Source: Hydrogenophaga taeniospiralis (lineage in GTDB: Bacteria > Pseudomonadota > Gammaproteobacteria > Burkholderiales > Burkholderiaceae_C). Taken from it: a stretch of 64,000 nucleotides of DNA. Below, in pieces: positions 1 through 12,933 of the stretch. Position numbers and translations under genes: made by a program. The notes beneath the pieces were generated by a model. That model was not told where the DNA came from, searched no databases, and saw only the letters and a list, made by a program, of their open reading frames with translations. The stretch lies in contig NZ_JAHBAG010000001.1 in NCBI RefSeq assembly GCF_020510445.1, positions 3,324,501 to 3,388,500 of the forward strand, given 5' to 3'. Position 1 is the stretch's first letter, and each line of letters starts with the position of its first letter.

Positions 1-645
1 GTCGCGGAAATAGATCTCGCTGTAGCACTCGTCCGAGGCGATCACAAAGCCGTGGCGGTCGCTCAGCTCGAACAGCTTTTGCCACTCGTCCAGCGGCATC
101 ACGGCGCCGGTGGGGTTGCCGGGGGAACACACGAAGATCAGTTGCGTGCGGGCCCAGACCTCGTCCGGCACGCTGTCCCAGTCGACCGCGAAGTTGCGCG
201 CCGGGTCGCTCGCCACGTAATACGGCTGGGCGCCGCCGAGCAGGGCCGCGCCCTCGTAGATCTGATAGAACGGGTTGGGAAACACCAGCGTCGCGCCGGG
301 CTGTGTGGGGTCGATCACGGTCTGGGCAAACGAGAACAGCGCCTCGCGCGAGCCGTTGACCGTCAGCACCTGGGTGGCCGGGTCCACCGTGACACCGTAG
401 CGCCGCTGCAACCAGCCCGCGCAGGCCTCGCGCAGGGACGGTTCGCCGGCGGTGGCGGGGTAACCGGTCAATCCGGTGTCAAGCGCGGCGGCCAGCGCGT
501 CCTTGAGCATCTGGGGTGTGGCGTGCCTGGGTTCGCCGATGCCCAGGCTGATGGGCCGGTGGTCGGGGTTGGGTGTGACGCCCGCAAACAGCTGGCGCAG
601 CCGTTCGAAAGGATAAGGCTGCAAGAGGGACAACTTGGGATTCAT
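1..645 (-). CDS. dapC: Succinyldiaminopimelate transaminase, N-terminal part (cut by window edge)
   Basis: Class I/II PLP-dependent aminotransferase that converts N-succinyl-2-amino-6-ketopimelate to N-succinyl-LL-diaminopimelate in lysine and peptidoglycan precursor synthesis; cytoplasmic. The 215 visible residues start MNPKLSLLQPYPFERL and contain the LGIGEPRH and LTGYPATAGEPSLREA stretches, the NGSREALF segment and FVCSPGNPTGAVM, all typical of this fold. The PLP lysine would lie beyond the left edge. It is transcribed away from smc, an arrangement I recall from Comamonadaceae, where dapC precedes dapD and dapE. The subfamily call rests on the N-terminal signature and this context; a related aminotransferase cannot be fully excluded. 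Confidence 0.85.
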   Translation of the reverse strand, partial: MNPKLSLLQPYPFERLRQLFAGVTPNPDHRPISLGIGEPRHATPQMLKDALAAALDTGLTGYPATAGEPSLREACAGWLQRRYGVTVDPATQVLTVNGSREALFSFAQTVIDPTQPGATLVFPNPFYQIYEGAALLGGAQPYYVASDPARNFAVDWDSVPDEVWARTQLIFVCSPGNPTGAVMPLDEWQKLFELSDRHGFVIASDECYSEIYFRD

Positions 646-806
646 GGGGCCGATTATCCCGGGGGCGTGCGCAGCGGCCTCGGCGTGGGGTCGGGTGGCG
701 GTCCAGGGGTGGGTGGACACGGTATCATGCGGCTTGCGATCCGGCCCCGGGTGTGGCCGGATTTTCGTTTCAAATCAAACAGTTAGCTTCCTGCGACCGA
801 ATTCCC

Positions 807-3800
807 GTGCGCCTCAATTCGATCAAGCTCTCCGGTTTCAAGTCGTTCGCCGAACCCACCAACTTCATGCTGCCGGGTCAATTGGTGGGCGTGGTGGGTC
901 CCAACGGCTGCGGCAAGTCCAACATCATGGACGCGGTGCGCTGGGTGCTGGGCGAGTCCAAGGCCTCCGAGCTGCGTGGCGAGTCCATGCAGGACGTGAT
1001 CTTCAACGGCACCAACAACCGCAAGCCGGCCAGCCGTTCCAGCGTGGAACTGGTGTTCGACAACAGCGACCACCGCGCCGGCGGCCAGTGGGGCCAGTTC
1101 ACCGAAATCGCCGTCAAGCGCGTGCTCACCCGCGACGGCACCAGCAGCTACTACATCAACAACCAGCCGGTGCGCCGCCGCGACGTGCAGGACGTGTTCC
1201 TCGGCACCGGCCTGGGGCCGCGCGCCTACGCCATCATCGGCCAGGGCACCATCAGCCGCATCATCGAGAGCAAGCCCGAAGAGCTGCGGCTGTTCCTCGA
1301 AGAAGCCGCCGGGGTCTCCAAATACAAGGAGCGCCGCCGCGAGACCGCCAACCGGCTGGCCGACACGCGCGAAAACCTCACGCGGGTGGAAGACATCCTG
1401 CGCGAGCTCAACGCCAACCTGGACAAGCTGGAGAAACAGGCCGAGGTGGCCGCGCGCTACAACACGCTGCAGACCGGCGCCACGCTCAAGCAGCACCAGC
1501 TCTGGTTCCTCAAACGCAGCGAGGCCGAGGCCGATCAGGTCAAGGTGAAGAACGACGCCGCCCAGGCCCTGAACGATCTGGAGTCGCGCACCGCCGACCT
1601 GCGCCGCGTGGAAGCCGAGCTGGAGACCATCCGCCAGGCGCACTACGCCGCCGGCGACCAGGTGAACCAGGCGCAGGGCAAGCTCTACGAGGCCAGTGCC
1701 GAGGTCGGCAAGCTCGAAGCCGAGATCCGCTTCGTGGTCGAGGGCCGCACCCGCGTGGAACAGCGTCTGGTGCAATTGAAAGAACAGATGGCCTCGTGGT
1801 CCACGCGCAGCCAGGACGCCAGCGTTGAACTGGAGCAACTGGCCGAGGCCGTGGTCGAAGCCGAAGAAAAGTCGGTGGTGCTCGCCGCCCAGGGCGAGGA
1901 GCAGGCCGGGGCGCTGCCCGCGCTGGAAGACGGCCTGCGCCAGGCACAGAACCGCGCCAACGAGCAGCGCGGCAGCGTCACCCAGGTGCAGCAGCAGATC
2001 CAGGTGCTGGCGGCCGAACAGCGCAACGTGGAAGAGCAGAGCCGCCAGCTCAACCAGCGCCGCGAACGCCTGATGGCCGACCGCAACGCCCTGGCCGCGC
2101 CCGACGAGGCGCGCCTGCTCAGTGCGCAAAGCCAGTTGGCGGAGGCCCAGGAAGCGGCCGATGTGGCCGATGCCGTGCTGCACGAACTGCAGGACAGCGT
2201 GCCCCAGCTCGACGAAGTGCGTCGCGCCGCCCAGCAGGCGGTGAACCAGGAGTCGGCGAAACAGTCCGACCTGTCGGCCCGCATGGAAGCGCTCAAGGCG
2301 CTGCAGGACAAGGTCAAGACCGACGGCAAGCTCCAACCCTGGCTGGCCAAACACGGGCTCGACGGCCTGCAGGGCCTGTGGAGCCGCATCCACATCGAAA
2401 CCGGCTGGGAAAACGCGCTCGAAGCCGCGCTGCGCGAGCGCCTGGGCGCGCTCGAAGTCTCACGGCTGGAGATGGTGCGTGCCTTCGCCAACGATGCGCC
2501 CCCGGCGAAACTCGCGTTCTACAGCCCGGTGTCCGCAGGGGTTGCCACGGGCAGTGCCAGCGGCCTCAAGCCCCTGGCCGACTGGCTGCGCCTGAACGAC
2601 GCCGGGCAAAAGGCCCTGCTGGCCGACTGGCTGCAAGGCTGTCTGACCGCGGCGAATCTGGACGAGGCGATGGCGCAGCGCGCCCAGTTGCAGGCCGGCG
2701 AGGTGATCTACGTGCCCAGCGGCCACGCGGTCAGTGCCCACAGCGTGAGCTTCTACGCGCCCGACAGCGAGCAGGCCGGTCTGCTGGCCCGGGCGCAGGA
2801 GATCGAACACCTGGAGAAACAGCTGCGCGCCCAGGCCCTGATGGCCGAGCAGGCCCGCACGGACTTGGTGCGCGCGGAAGCGGCCTACACCGACGCCTCG
2901 CAGCGCCTGGTGAGCGCGCGCCGCGAAGGCGCCGAAACGCGGGGCAAGGCCCACGAGCTGCAGGTCGAGGCCCTGCGCCTGACCCAGTTGGCCGAGCAGA
3001 CCCGTGCGCGCAGCGAACAGATCGCCGCCGACCTCGCCGAGGTGGACGCCCAGCTCGATGAGCTGCAGGAGCGCCGGGTCACCGCCGAAGCCCGCTTCGA
3101 AGAACTGGACATGCAGCTCGCCGACAGCCAGGAGCGCCATGCCCAGCTCGACGACAAGGTGATCGACGCCGAACGTGCGCTGAACGCCGCCCGCGAGCAG
3201 CAGCGCTCGCTGGAGCGCAGCGCGCAGGAAGCCACCTTCGCCCTGCGCAGCCTGCAGGCGCGCCAGGGCGAGCTGCAGCGCTCGCTGGAAACCGCGGCCT
3301 CGCAGGAAAAGGCGCTGGTCGACGAAGAACAGCGCGCCACCGACGAGCTGGCCCGGCTGAGCGCCGCCGCCGCCGAGGCCGGGCTGCAGAACGTGCTGGC
3401 CGTGAAGCTCGAGCGCGAGCAGACCCTGGGCGCCCTGCGCAGCCAGTACGACGACCTCACGATGAAGCTGCGCGCCAGCGACGAGCGCCGCCTGCAACTG
3501 GAGCGCGAACTCGATCCGCTGCGCAACCGCATCACCGAGTTCCAGCTCAAGGAGCAGGCCGCGCGCCTGGGCGTGGAGCAGTACAGCCAGCAGCTCGAAG
3601 AGGCCCAGGCCGACCTGGCCGCGGTGGCGCAGAGCATCACCGAGGGCAACGTGCGGCTCGCGGGTCTGCAGGGCGAGATCGACCGCATGCACCGAGAGAT
3701 CCAGGCGCTGGGTGCGGTCAACCTCGCCGCGCTGGACGAGCTTACCGCCGCGCGAGAGCGCAAGACCTTCCTCGACGCGCAGTCGGCCGACCTGAACGAC

Positions 3801-4328
3801 GCAATGAACACGCTGGAAGACGCGATCAAGAAGATCGACGCCGAGACCCGCGACCTGCTGGGCAGCACCTTCAACACCGTCAACGAGCACTTCGGCCGCA
3901 TGTTCCCCGAGCTCTTCGGCGGCGGCAACGCCCGTCTGGTGATGACCGGCGAGGAAATCCTGGACGCGGGCGTGCAGGTGCTGGCACAGCCGCCCGGCAA
4001 GAAGAACCAGACCATCCACCTGCTCTCGGGCGGCGAAAAGGCGCTCACCGCCATCGCGCTGGTGTTCGCCATCTTCCAGCTCAACCCGGCGCCGTTCTGT
4101 CTGCTCGACGAGGTGGACGCGCCGCTGGACGACGCCAACACCGAGCGCTACGCCCGGCTGGTGACCAGCATGAGCAAGCAGGGCACCCAGTTCCTGTTCA
4201 TCAGCCACAACAAGATCGCCATGGAAATGGCCGAGCAGCTGATCGGTGTGACCATGCAGGAGCAGGGCGTTTCGCGTATCGTCGCGGTGGACATGGAGTC
4301 CGCCGCCGGCATGCTCGAACCCTCCTGA
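807..4328 (+). CDS. smc: Chromosome segregation ATPase SMC
   Basis: SMC protein of 1173 residues, the usual size, which compacts and segregates the chromosome as a homodimer with ScpA/ScpB. The Walker A motif GPNGCGKSN lies near residue 32. Two long coiled-coil arms rich in E, Q, A and R flank a hinge at roughly residues 500-640. The C-terminal head carries the signature LLSGGEKALTAIAL and Walker B CLLDEVDAPLDDANT. I chose the GTG at 807 because family members begin with (M/V)RLxxIKLxGFKSF. The reading frame is open back to an ATG at 753, but those 18 extra residues are not family-like. No strong ribosome binding site is visible at either start. zipA and ligA follow on the same strand, as in Pseudomonas. 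Confidence 0.96.
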   Translation: MRLNSIKLSGFKSFAEPTNFMLPGQLVGVVGPNGCGKSNIMDAVRWVLGESKASELRGESMQDVIFNGTNNRKPASRSSVELVFDNSDHRAGGQWGQFTEIAVKRVLTRDGTSSYYINNQPVRRRDVQDVFLGTGLGPRAYAIIGQGTISRIIESKPEELRLFLEEAAGVSKYKERRRETANRLADTRENLTRVEDILRELNANLDKLEKQAEVAARYNTLQTGATLKQHQLWFLKRSEAEADQVKVKNDAAQALNDLESRTADLRRVEAELETIRQAHYAAGDQVNQAQGKLYEASAEVGKLEAEIRFVVEGRTRVEQRLVQLKEQMASWSTRSQDASVELEQLAEAVVEAEEKSVVLAAQGEEQAGALPALEDGLRQAQNRANEQRGSVTQVQQQIQVLAAEQRNVEEQSRQLNQRRERLMADRNALAAPDEARLLSAQSQLAEAQEAADVADAVLHELQDSVPQLDEVRRAAQQAVNQESAKQSDLSARMEALKALQDKVKTDGKLQPWLAKHGLDGLQGLWSRIHIETGWENALEAALRERLGALEVSRLEMVRAFANDAPPAKLAFYSPVSAGVATGSASGLKPLADWLRLNDAGQKALLADWLQGCLTAANLDEAMAQRAQLQAGEVIYVPSGHAVSAHSVSFYAPDSEQAGLLARAQEIEHLEKQLRAQALMAEQARTDLVRAEAAYTDASQRLVSARREGAETRGKAHELQVEALRLTQLAEQTRARSEQIAADLAEVDAQLDELQERRVTAEARFEELDMQLADSQERHAQLDDKVIDAERALNAAREQQRSLERSAQEATFALRSLQARQGELQRSLETAASQEKALVDEEQRATDELARLSAAAAEAGLQNVLAVKLEREQTLGALRSQYDDLTMKLRASDERRLQLERELDPLRNRITEFQLKEQAARLGVEQYSQQLEEAQADLAAVAQSITEGNVRLAGLQGEIDRMHREIQALGAVNLAALDELTAARERKTFLDAQSADLNDAMNTLEDAIKKIDAETRDLLGSTFNTVNEHFGRMFPELFGGGNARLVMTGEEILDAGVQVLAQPPGKKNQTIHLLSGGEKALTAIALVFAIFQLNPAPFCLLDEVDAPLDDANTERYARLVTSMSKQGTQFLFISHNKIAMEMAEQLIGVTMQEQGVSRIVAVDMESAAGMLEPS

Positions 4329-4363
4329 GCACCCAACCCCCATCTCCCACTTCTCCTCGCACC

Positions 4364-7775
<3,412 letters not shown>

Positions 7776-7785
7776 GAGCGATGCA

Positions 7786-7882
7786 GCCCAGGGGCACCGC
7801 CGGGCCGGCTTTGCCGGACGGCCAGTGCCGTCCCCCTCCCGCCGAAGGCGAGAGAGGGGGGTGACGCGAAGCGGCGCGGGGG
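7786..7882. repeat. GC-rich intergenic repeat, copy B
   Basis: Lies between the convergent 3' ends of ligA and the FHA gene. It contains the hairpin block GGCCGGCTTTGCCGGACGG, a C-run, and the shared end GGGGTGACGCGAAGCGGCGC followed by a G-run. It is in the opposite orientation to copy A and the same as copy C. Its position suggests an mRNA 3'-end or transcription-stopping role (inference). There is no T-tract typical of an intrinsic terminator. Confidence 0.7.
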
Positions 7883-7887
7883 GTGTT

Positions 7888-8856
7888 TCACTCCTCGTCT
7901 CCCGACCACCATTCATCCTCATCAGCCGGCGCGCTGCGCGCCGCGTCCACGCGCTGTTGCAGCGCGGCCGAGCGCTCGCTGAAATCACCCACCGGCACGG
8001 GCCGGGCCAGGCGCCAGCGCGGGTGGGCGATTTTTCCCATGGTCTGGATGTCGGTCAGCCGCTGCTGCGAAATCCAGGTCTGGCCCAGCGGCACCAGGAA
8101 GGCCCCCACCGTGACCACCAGCACGCCCCAGCGGGTGGTGGGCCAGTGCCGAGGGTCGGCCAGGCGCAGGTGCTGGCGCACCACCAGCGCCACCACCACG
8201 ATCAGCACGTAGGGCGCGATCTGCAGCGGCCACAGCCAGCCGGTGGAAAAGGCCAGCGACTCCAGCCCCGCGTGGATGGCCTCCGCGCACAGGTAGCCAC
8301 AGCAGGCGATCAGCAGGTGGGAAAAGAAGCGGTCCACGCCGCCGATGAGCCGGCCAAACAGCGCGTAGGCGGCGCTCCAGATGCCAAACACCGCGGCGAT
8401 GCTGCTCAGCATGTAGAGGTAGGGCGGCGATTTGTCGTTCAGATCGGAGAGCCAGACCTCCCAGGCGCTGTAGCCCAGCACCGCCGACAAGGCAAGCAGG
8501 GCCCAAGGCCACACGGTGCGTGAGGACAGCGGTTTTTCGGGCGCCAGGGGCCAGTCGCTGGAGCGCACCCGCAGCAGGCTCTGCCCGACGCGCAGCGGCT
8601 GGTCGGTGGTGACGGAGATGGCCTCAGTGGCGGGCCTGCCCGGGTGCCGTGCGATGCCGTTGACGCTGCCCAGGTCTTCCAGCACGGCGCTGCCGTCGGC
8701 CTGGAGCCGCAGGCACGCGTGGTGCGCCGCGCAGTGCGCGTCGTCCAGGATCAGGTCGTTGTCCAGCGCGCGGCCGATCCGCAGGGCATCGCCAGGCACC
8801 GCCACCCGGGCCAGCACCGAACCGTCGCGGTGCACGTGTTCGACAAACCAGGTCAT
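7888..8856 (-). CDS. FHA-domain membrane protein
   Basis: Protein of 322 residues. Residues 1-100 form an FHA domain, a phosphothreonine-binding fold, with LRIGRALDNDLIL, the conserved HH in CAAHHACL and DLGSVNGI. About five hydrophobic segments follow (residues 130-270, such as WPWALLALSAVLGYSAWEVW and IAPYVLIVVVALVV), then a charged cytoplasmic tail ending in acidic residues. Its ATG overlaps the stop of the upstream protease gene by 4 bp (ATGA), so translation is probably coupled. The likely role is sensing a phosphorylated partner at the inner membrane together with the exported protease. No kinase or phosphatase is nearby and no specific function can be named. Confidence 0.85.
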   Translation of the reverse strand: MTWFVEHVHRDGSVLARVAVPGDALRIGRALDNDLILDDAHCAAHHACLRLQADGSAVLEDLGSVNGIARHPGRPATEAISVTTDQPLRVGQSLLRVRSSDWPLAPEKPLSSRTVWPWALLALSAVLGYSAWEVWLSDLNDKSPPYLYMLSSIAAVFGIWSAAYALFGRLIGGVDRFFSHLLIACCGYLCAEAIHAGLESLAFSTGWLWPLQIAPYVLIVVVALVVRQHLRLADPRHWPTTRWGVLVVTVGAFLVPLGQTWISQQRLTDIQTMGKIAHPRWRLARPVPVGDFSERSAALQQRVDAARSAPADEDEWWSGDEE

Positions 8857-10253
8857 TGCAGGCGCTCCAGGAACATGCGGCCCAGGCGCTGGGCGTTGTC
8901 GAACGAAAAACCGCGCAGGTCGATGTGGCTGCTCAGCCGCTCCCGGGCGTCGTCCACCTGGGTGGCCTGCACGCTGTAGTCGTACACGCCTTCGAACTTG
9001 CGGTAGGCCCGCGCGCAGATGGCCACGCGGTACACGTGGCTGGCCGTCTGCACGTAGTCGTCCTGGCATTCGGCCCGTGTGAGCTCGCCCGTGCCCTGGC
9101 CGACGCCGCGCCAACCGGGGTTGCCGTGGGCACCCAGGGCGATGAACTGGGGGGTGGCCAGCCGGTCGTTGCGCAGCAGGGTGTGGCCGATGCTCAGGCT
9201 GCCGGTGTGCAGGTTGCCTCGCACGAACAGCTCGGACTGCAGGTCGCAGTCCAGGCGATCGCGCTGGTAGCGCAGGCGCTCGCCGTCCATGCCACTGGCC
9301 CAGCACTTGGTGAGGTTGCCGTCCAGCGTGGGCACCGGGCGGCCGCTGAGCACCTGGCTGGAGAAACCCGCCTGCGCCCCGGCGCCGCTGGCACCGGCGC
9401 TGGGGTCGAGCAGCTTGCCGGCCACGAAGCGCTGGTGGGCCAGCAGTTGGCGGGCGATCTCGCTGCGCCATTCCGTGCGCGCGCCGCCGCCGCCGCGCCA
9501 GGCGGTCTGCAGCAGCTCGAGCGCATAGCGCTTGGGCACGAGAAAGCTCAGCTGTTCACCGTCGCGGCGGGTGGCCACGTTGACGCCCACCACCTGGCCG
9601 TTGTCGTCGATGGCCGGGCCGCCGCTCATGCCCGAATTGAGCGCGCCCGAAAACAGCATCTGTTCGTAGATCCGGGACTCCACCGAGCCGTTGTAGATGC
9701 CCTCGGAGATCAGGAACCCGAGCTCCAGCGGGTTGCCGAGGGAAAACACCTTGCTGCCCTGCACCAGCGGGGCATCGCGCAGCGTGAGCACCTGCCAGGC
9801 GGTGGCGGTGTTGCTGGCCTCGGGTTCGGTGCGCAGCACCGCCAGGTCGTGCACCACGTCCAGGGCCACCAGCCGGGCCCTGGCCACGCGCTGGTTGCTG
9901 CCGCGCAGCTCGATGCGGTACTTCTGCGGGTCGATCGCGAGCGCCGACACCACGTGGTAGTTGGTCACCACCCAGGCGCCCTCGGCGCCGTCGTCGCGCA
10001 CCAGAAACCCGGAACCGAGCGAAGACTGCTCACCCGCGCTGGCCAGCAGCACCCGCACCTGCACGATGCCGTCCTTGGAGCGGGAAAACAGCGCACGCGC
10101 CGACGACGAGGGTTCGGGGATGGAAGGCTGTGCCGCCGAGGGGGCATCGGCGGCGGTGTCGGCCGGCGGCTTGTCCTGGGCCAGGGCGGCCGGTGTGCTC
10201 AAGGCGAGCCCGATGGCAAGACAGGCGGACGCAAACGGTGAAAGAAGGGACAT
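8853..10253 (-). CDS. Exported trypsin-like serine protease
   Basis: Protein of 466 residues with a signal peptide (MSLLSPFASACLAIGLALS, cleavage probably after LAQ at 24-26). The chymotrypsin-fold triad is visible: His100 in VVTNYHVV, Asp136 in VVHDLAVL and Ser210 in NSGMSGGPAID. It resembles the DegP/HtrA protease domain, but no PDZ domain is evident. Instead, a C-terminal region of about 220 residues with five cysteines follows. The frame opens earlier, at 10319, but the ATG at 10253 directly precedes the signal peptide. It overlaps the FHA-protein gene by 4 bp. Substrates are unknown; a periplasmic location is inferred from the signal. Confidence 0.85.
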   Translation of the reverse strand: MSLLSPFASACLAIGLALSTPAALAQDKPPADTAADAPSAAQPSIPEPSSSARALFSRSKDGIVQVRVLLASAGEQSSLGSGFLVRDDGAEGAWVVTNYHVVSALAIDPQKYRIELRGSNQRVARARLVALDVVHDLAVLRTEPEASNTATAWQVLTLRDAPLVQGSKVFSLGNPLELGFLISEGIYNGSVESRIYEQMLFSGALNSGMSGGPAIDDNGQVVGVNVATRRDGEQLSFLVPKRYALELLQTAWRGGGGARTEWRSEIARQLLAHQRFVAGKLLDPSAGASGAGAQAGFSSQVLSGRPVPTLDGNLTKCWASGMDGERLRYQRDRLDCDLQSELFVRGNLHTGSLSIGHTLLRNDRLATPQFIALGAHGNPGWRGVGQGTGELTRAECQDDYVQTASHVYRVAICARAYRKFEGVYDYSVQATQVDDARERLSSHIDLRGFSFDNAQRLGRMFLERLQ

Positions 10254-10346
10254 GGAGGCGTGCTGTAACAAGCGGTGGGCCAGTCTAAAGCAGGGCCACT
10301 TCGCCTCTGTCTGCGGCACGCCACACCGGGTGTGGCTCGGAAGGCC

Positions 10347-10733
10347 TTATTTGAATTTGTAGTGGTCGCGGTTGAGCACCGCGGCCACGGCGGTCACGTC
10401 TTCCGGAAACATCTGCAGGTTCATCGTGGTGTTGCACTGCTCGACCATGCCGCGCAGCAGCCCGGCGGTGTTGATCCGGCCCCGGGGTTTGTAGATGCCG
10501 CTGCCGTCCCCGCCGATCTTGCTGGCGTGGCATTGCGCACAGCGGTGTTCGGCGATGAGCTTTTCGCCCAGCGCGAGGTCGGCACCCTTGAAGATCTCGG
10601 CGCCTTGCGCACGGGCCTGGGCGCTCCACAGCGCCAGGCCTGCGGCCAGCAGGAAACCGGTGGCGAGCGCCCCGAGCCCAAGCCTGGACGGTGCGGCCGG
10701 TGCCAAGGGGGGCGCAGAACGGGGTGAATGCAT
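10347..10733 (-). CDS. Small exported c-type cytochrome
   Basis: Protein of 128 residues: an N-terminal hydrophobic signal/anchor (about 18-41, ending in QARAQG), then one heme c site CAQCH (Cys65, Cys68, His69) and a late Met in TTMNLQMFP that could be the distal ligand. I chose the ATG at 10733 because AGGAGG sits just upstream; the frame runs to 10787 without a better start. It lies 93 bp upstream of the protease gene on the same strand, so co-transcription is possible. A periplasmic electron carrier is likely; its partner is unknown. Confidence 0.8.
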   Translation of the reverse strand: MHSPRSAPPLAPAAPSRLGLGALATGFLLAAGLALWSAQARAQGAEIFKGADLALGEKLIAEHRCAQCHASKIGGDGSGIYKPRGRINTAGLLRGMVEQCNTTMNLQMFPEDVTAVAAVLNRDHYKFK

Positions 10734-10851
10734 GGAAAATCCTCCTGAAACGCCCCGGGCACACCGTGTCCGGTCAGCGAAAGTCAATGTACCGCGCCCC
10801 CGCCAGACACCCTACGGGGTAAACCTTGAACCGCCACCCCATTTCCGCACC

Positions 10852-11388
10852 ATGACCGTTCAAACCATCCTGAAAATGGGCGATCCGCGCCTGCTGCGCG
10901 TGGCGCGTCCCGTGACCACGTTCGACACCCCCGAGCTGCACCAGCTGGTGGCCGATCTGCTCGACACCATGGCGGCCGCCAACGGCGCGGGCCTGGCCGC
11001 GCCACAGATCGGCGTCGACCTGCAGGTGGTGATCTTCGGCAGCGGCGCGCCCAACCCGCGCTACCCGGACGCGGCGCCCGTGCCGCGCACGGTGCTGGTC
11101 AACCCGGTGATCACCCCGCTGGGCGACGAGGAGGAAGAGGACTGGGAGGGCTGTCTGTCGGTGCCCGGCCTGCGCGGGGTGGTGCCGCGCTGGCGGCGCA
11201 TCCGCTACCAGGGTTGTGACATCATCGGCCACCCGATCGACCGCGAAGCCGCCGATTTTCATGCGCGGGTGGTTCAACACGAATGCGACCACCTGTTGGG
11301 CAAGCTCTATCCCATGCGCATGCGCGATTTCAGCCGGTTCGGGTTCAACGACGTGCTGTTTCCGGGGCTCGCGCCCGAGGACGACTGA
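10852..11388 (+). CDS. def: Peptide deformylase
   Basis: Removes the N-formyl group from nascent proteins; cytoplasmic metalloenzyme of 178 residues. All three family motifs are present: [10 protein letters not shown] (about 45-54), EGCLSVP with metal ligand Cys101, and QHECDHLLG with His143, Glu144 and His147. The frame is open back to 10495, but the ATG at 10852 gives the normal N-terminus [15 protein letters not shown]. It diverges from the cytochrome gene. The acidic insertion DEEEEDWEG before motif 2 is compatible with proteobacterial second-copy deformylases, so this may not be the only one in the genome. Confidence 0.95.
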   Translation: MTVQTILKMGDPRLLRVARPVTTFDTPELHQLVADLLDTMAAANGAGLAAPQIGVDLQVVIFGSGAPNPRYPDAAPVPRTVLVNPVITPLGDEEEEDWEGCLSVPGLRGVVPRWRRIRYQGCDIIGHPIDREAADFHARVVQHECDHLLGKLYPMRMRDFSRFGFNDVLFPGLAPEDD

Positions 11389-11511
11389 AGGCGCGCGGGA
11401 ACCAATACCCGATACGACAACAGGGGCGTAACACCTGGTCACGCCCGTGACGCAAAAACAGCCGAGAGTCAAGCGCCCAAAAAGCAATCCAACGGGGGAG
11501 TTCCGAGTTTG

Positions 11512-12933
11512 ATGAAGAGAACATTTGCCGTGGTGGCACTGGCCGCCGTGCTGGCCGCCTGCAGCACCACCACACCGCCCACCGAACCAGCGGTGGCCTT
11601 GCCCGAAGCCTGGTACGCGCCACCGCTGGCGCACCAGGGCAGCGGCCAGAACCTGGCGCAGTGGTGGAACCAGTTCGATGACCCGGTGTTGACCGGTTTC
11701 ATCCAGAGCGCCCAGACCCTGAGCCCCAGCATCGCCGCTGCGCGGGCGCAGGTGTTTGCCGCGCGCGCCAGTCTGGCGGGCGTGCAGAGCGCGGCCGGCC
11801 CCCAGGTCTCCGTGCTGGCCAACGCCTCGCGCGGCGAGACCCCGGGCCAGCAGCCCCTGGGCAACAGCCTGAGCGCGGGCGCCCAGATGTCGTGGGCGCT
11901 GGACGTGTGGGGCGGCCAGGCGGCCAGTGCCCAGCGCGCCCGGGCCCAACAGGATGCGGCCAACGCGGGCTGGCACGAGGCGCGCGTGCTGGTGGCGTCC
12001 GAGGTGGCCCAGCTCTATTTCGCCCACCGCCTGTGCCTGGCGCAGCTCGCCGTGGCCAGCAGCGACCGCGACTCGCGCGCCGCGACGGCCAATGCCAATG
12101 CGCAGAGCGAGCGCGCCGGACTCACCGCGCCCGCCGTGGCCGCCCTGGCGCGCGCCAGCGGCGCCGACGCCGCCAGCCGCACCGAGCAGCAGGCCGAGCA
12201 GTGCGAGCGGCAGCTCAAGTCGTTGGTGGCGCTCACCGGCCTGGCCGAACCCGAGCTGCGCGCCCAGCTGGCCGCCGCGCCCGGCCTGCCGGCCAGTCCC
12301 CGGCTTGAGGCCATGCTGGCCGTGAGCGCCGTGCCGGCGGAGGTGATCCGCCAGCGCCCCGACGTCTACCGCGCGCAGCGCGACCTGGTGGCCGCCAGCG
12401 AGGGTGTGGGCGTGGCCCGCGCGGCGCTGCTGCCCAGCCTGAGCCTTTCGGGCAACGTGCTGCGCAACCGGTTTTCCAGCGGAGGCATCACCACCTCCTT
12501 CAACAGCTGGTCGGTCGGGCCGCTCACGCTGAGCCTGCCGGTGATCGGGCGTGCCGGTCTGCGCGCGAGCGCGGACGCCGCCGTGGCCCAGTACGACGCC
12601 GCCGGTGCGGCCTACGCCGGCACGCTGCGGCGCGCGGTGGCCGAGGTGGAGCAGGCGCTGGTGAGCCTGGCCAGCCTGCGACAGCGGGTGGACGCCACCC
12701 AGACCGCCGTGGAGGGCTATACCCGCTCGTTCAACGCCACCGAGGCGCGTTACCGCGTGGGCCTGGCCAACCTCAACGAGCTCGAAGAGGCCCGCCGCCT
12801 CAAGCTCAACGCCGACAGCAGCGCCGTGACGCTGCAGCAGGAACGCATCAACGCCTGGATCAGTCTGTATGTCGCCCTGGGCGGCGGCTTTGATCCGCTG
12901 GACACCCTCAACGCATCCAAAGAGCCGTCATGA
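11512..12933 (+). CDS. RND efflux outer-membrane lipoprotein (NodT/OprM type)
   Basis: TolC-like outer-membrane channel of 473 residues. It has a lipoprotein signal with lipobox LAAC and Cys17, then two OEP repeats with the typical LSPSIAAARAQVFAARASL helix and the second-half PDVYRAQRDLVAASEGVGVARAALLPSLSLSG. The ATG at 11512 is preferred over the overlapping TTG at 11509. First gene of a three-gene operon; its stop overlaps the adaptor start (ATGA). It forms the exit duct of the tripartite pump. No regulator gene is adjacent. Confidence 0.92.
   Translation: MKRTFAVVALAAVLAACSTTTPPTEPAVALPEAWYAPPLAHQGSGQNLAQWWNQFDDPVLTGFIQSAQTLSPSIAAARAQVFAARASLAGVQSAAGPQVSVLANASRGETPGQQPLGNSLSAGAQMSWALDVWGGQAASAQRARAQQDAANAGWHEARVLVASEVAQLYFAHRLCLAQLAVASSDRDSRAATANANAQSERAGLTAPAVAALARASGADAASRTEQQAEQCERQLKSLVALTGLAEPELRAQLAAAPGLPASPRLEAMLAVSAVPAEVIRQRPDVYRAQRDLVAASEGVGVARAALLPSLSLSGNVLRNRFSSGGITTSFNSWSVGPLTLSLPVIGRAGLRASADAAVAQYDAAGAAYAGTLRRAVAEVEQALVSLASLRQRVDATQTAVEGYTRSFNATEARYRVGLANLNELEEARRLKLNADSSAVTLQQERINAWISLYVALGGGFDPLDTLNASKEPS

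Noticed and set aside
753..806. ATG start of smc at 753
   Set aside because: Adds 18 residues not found in SMC proteins; the GTG at 807 gives the conserved N-terminus.
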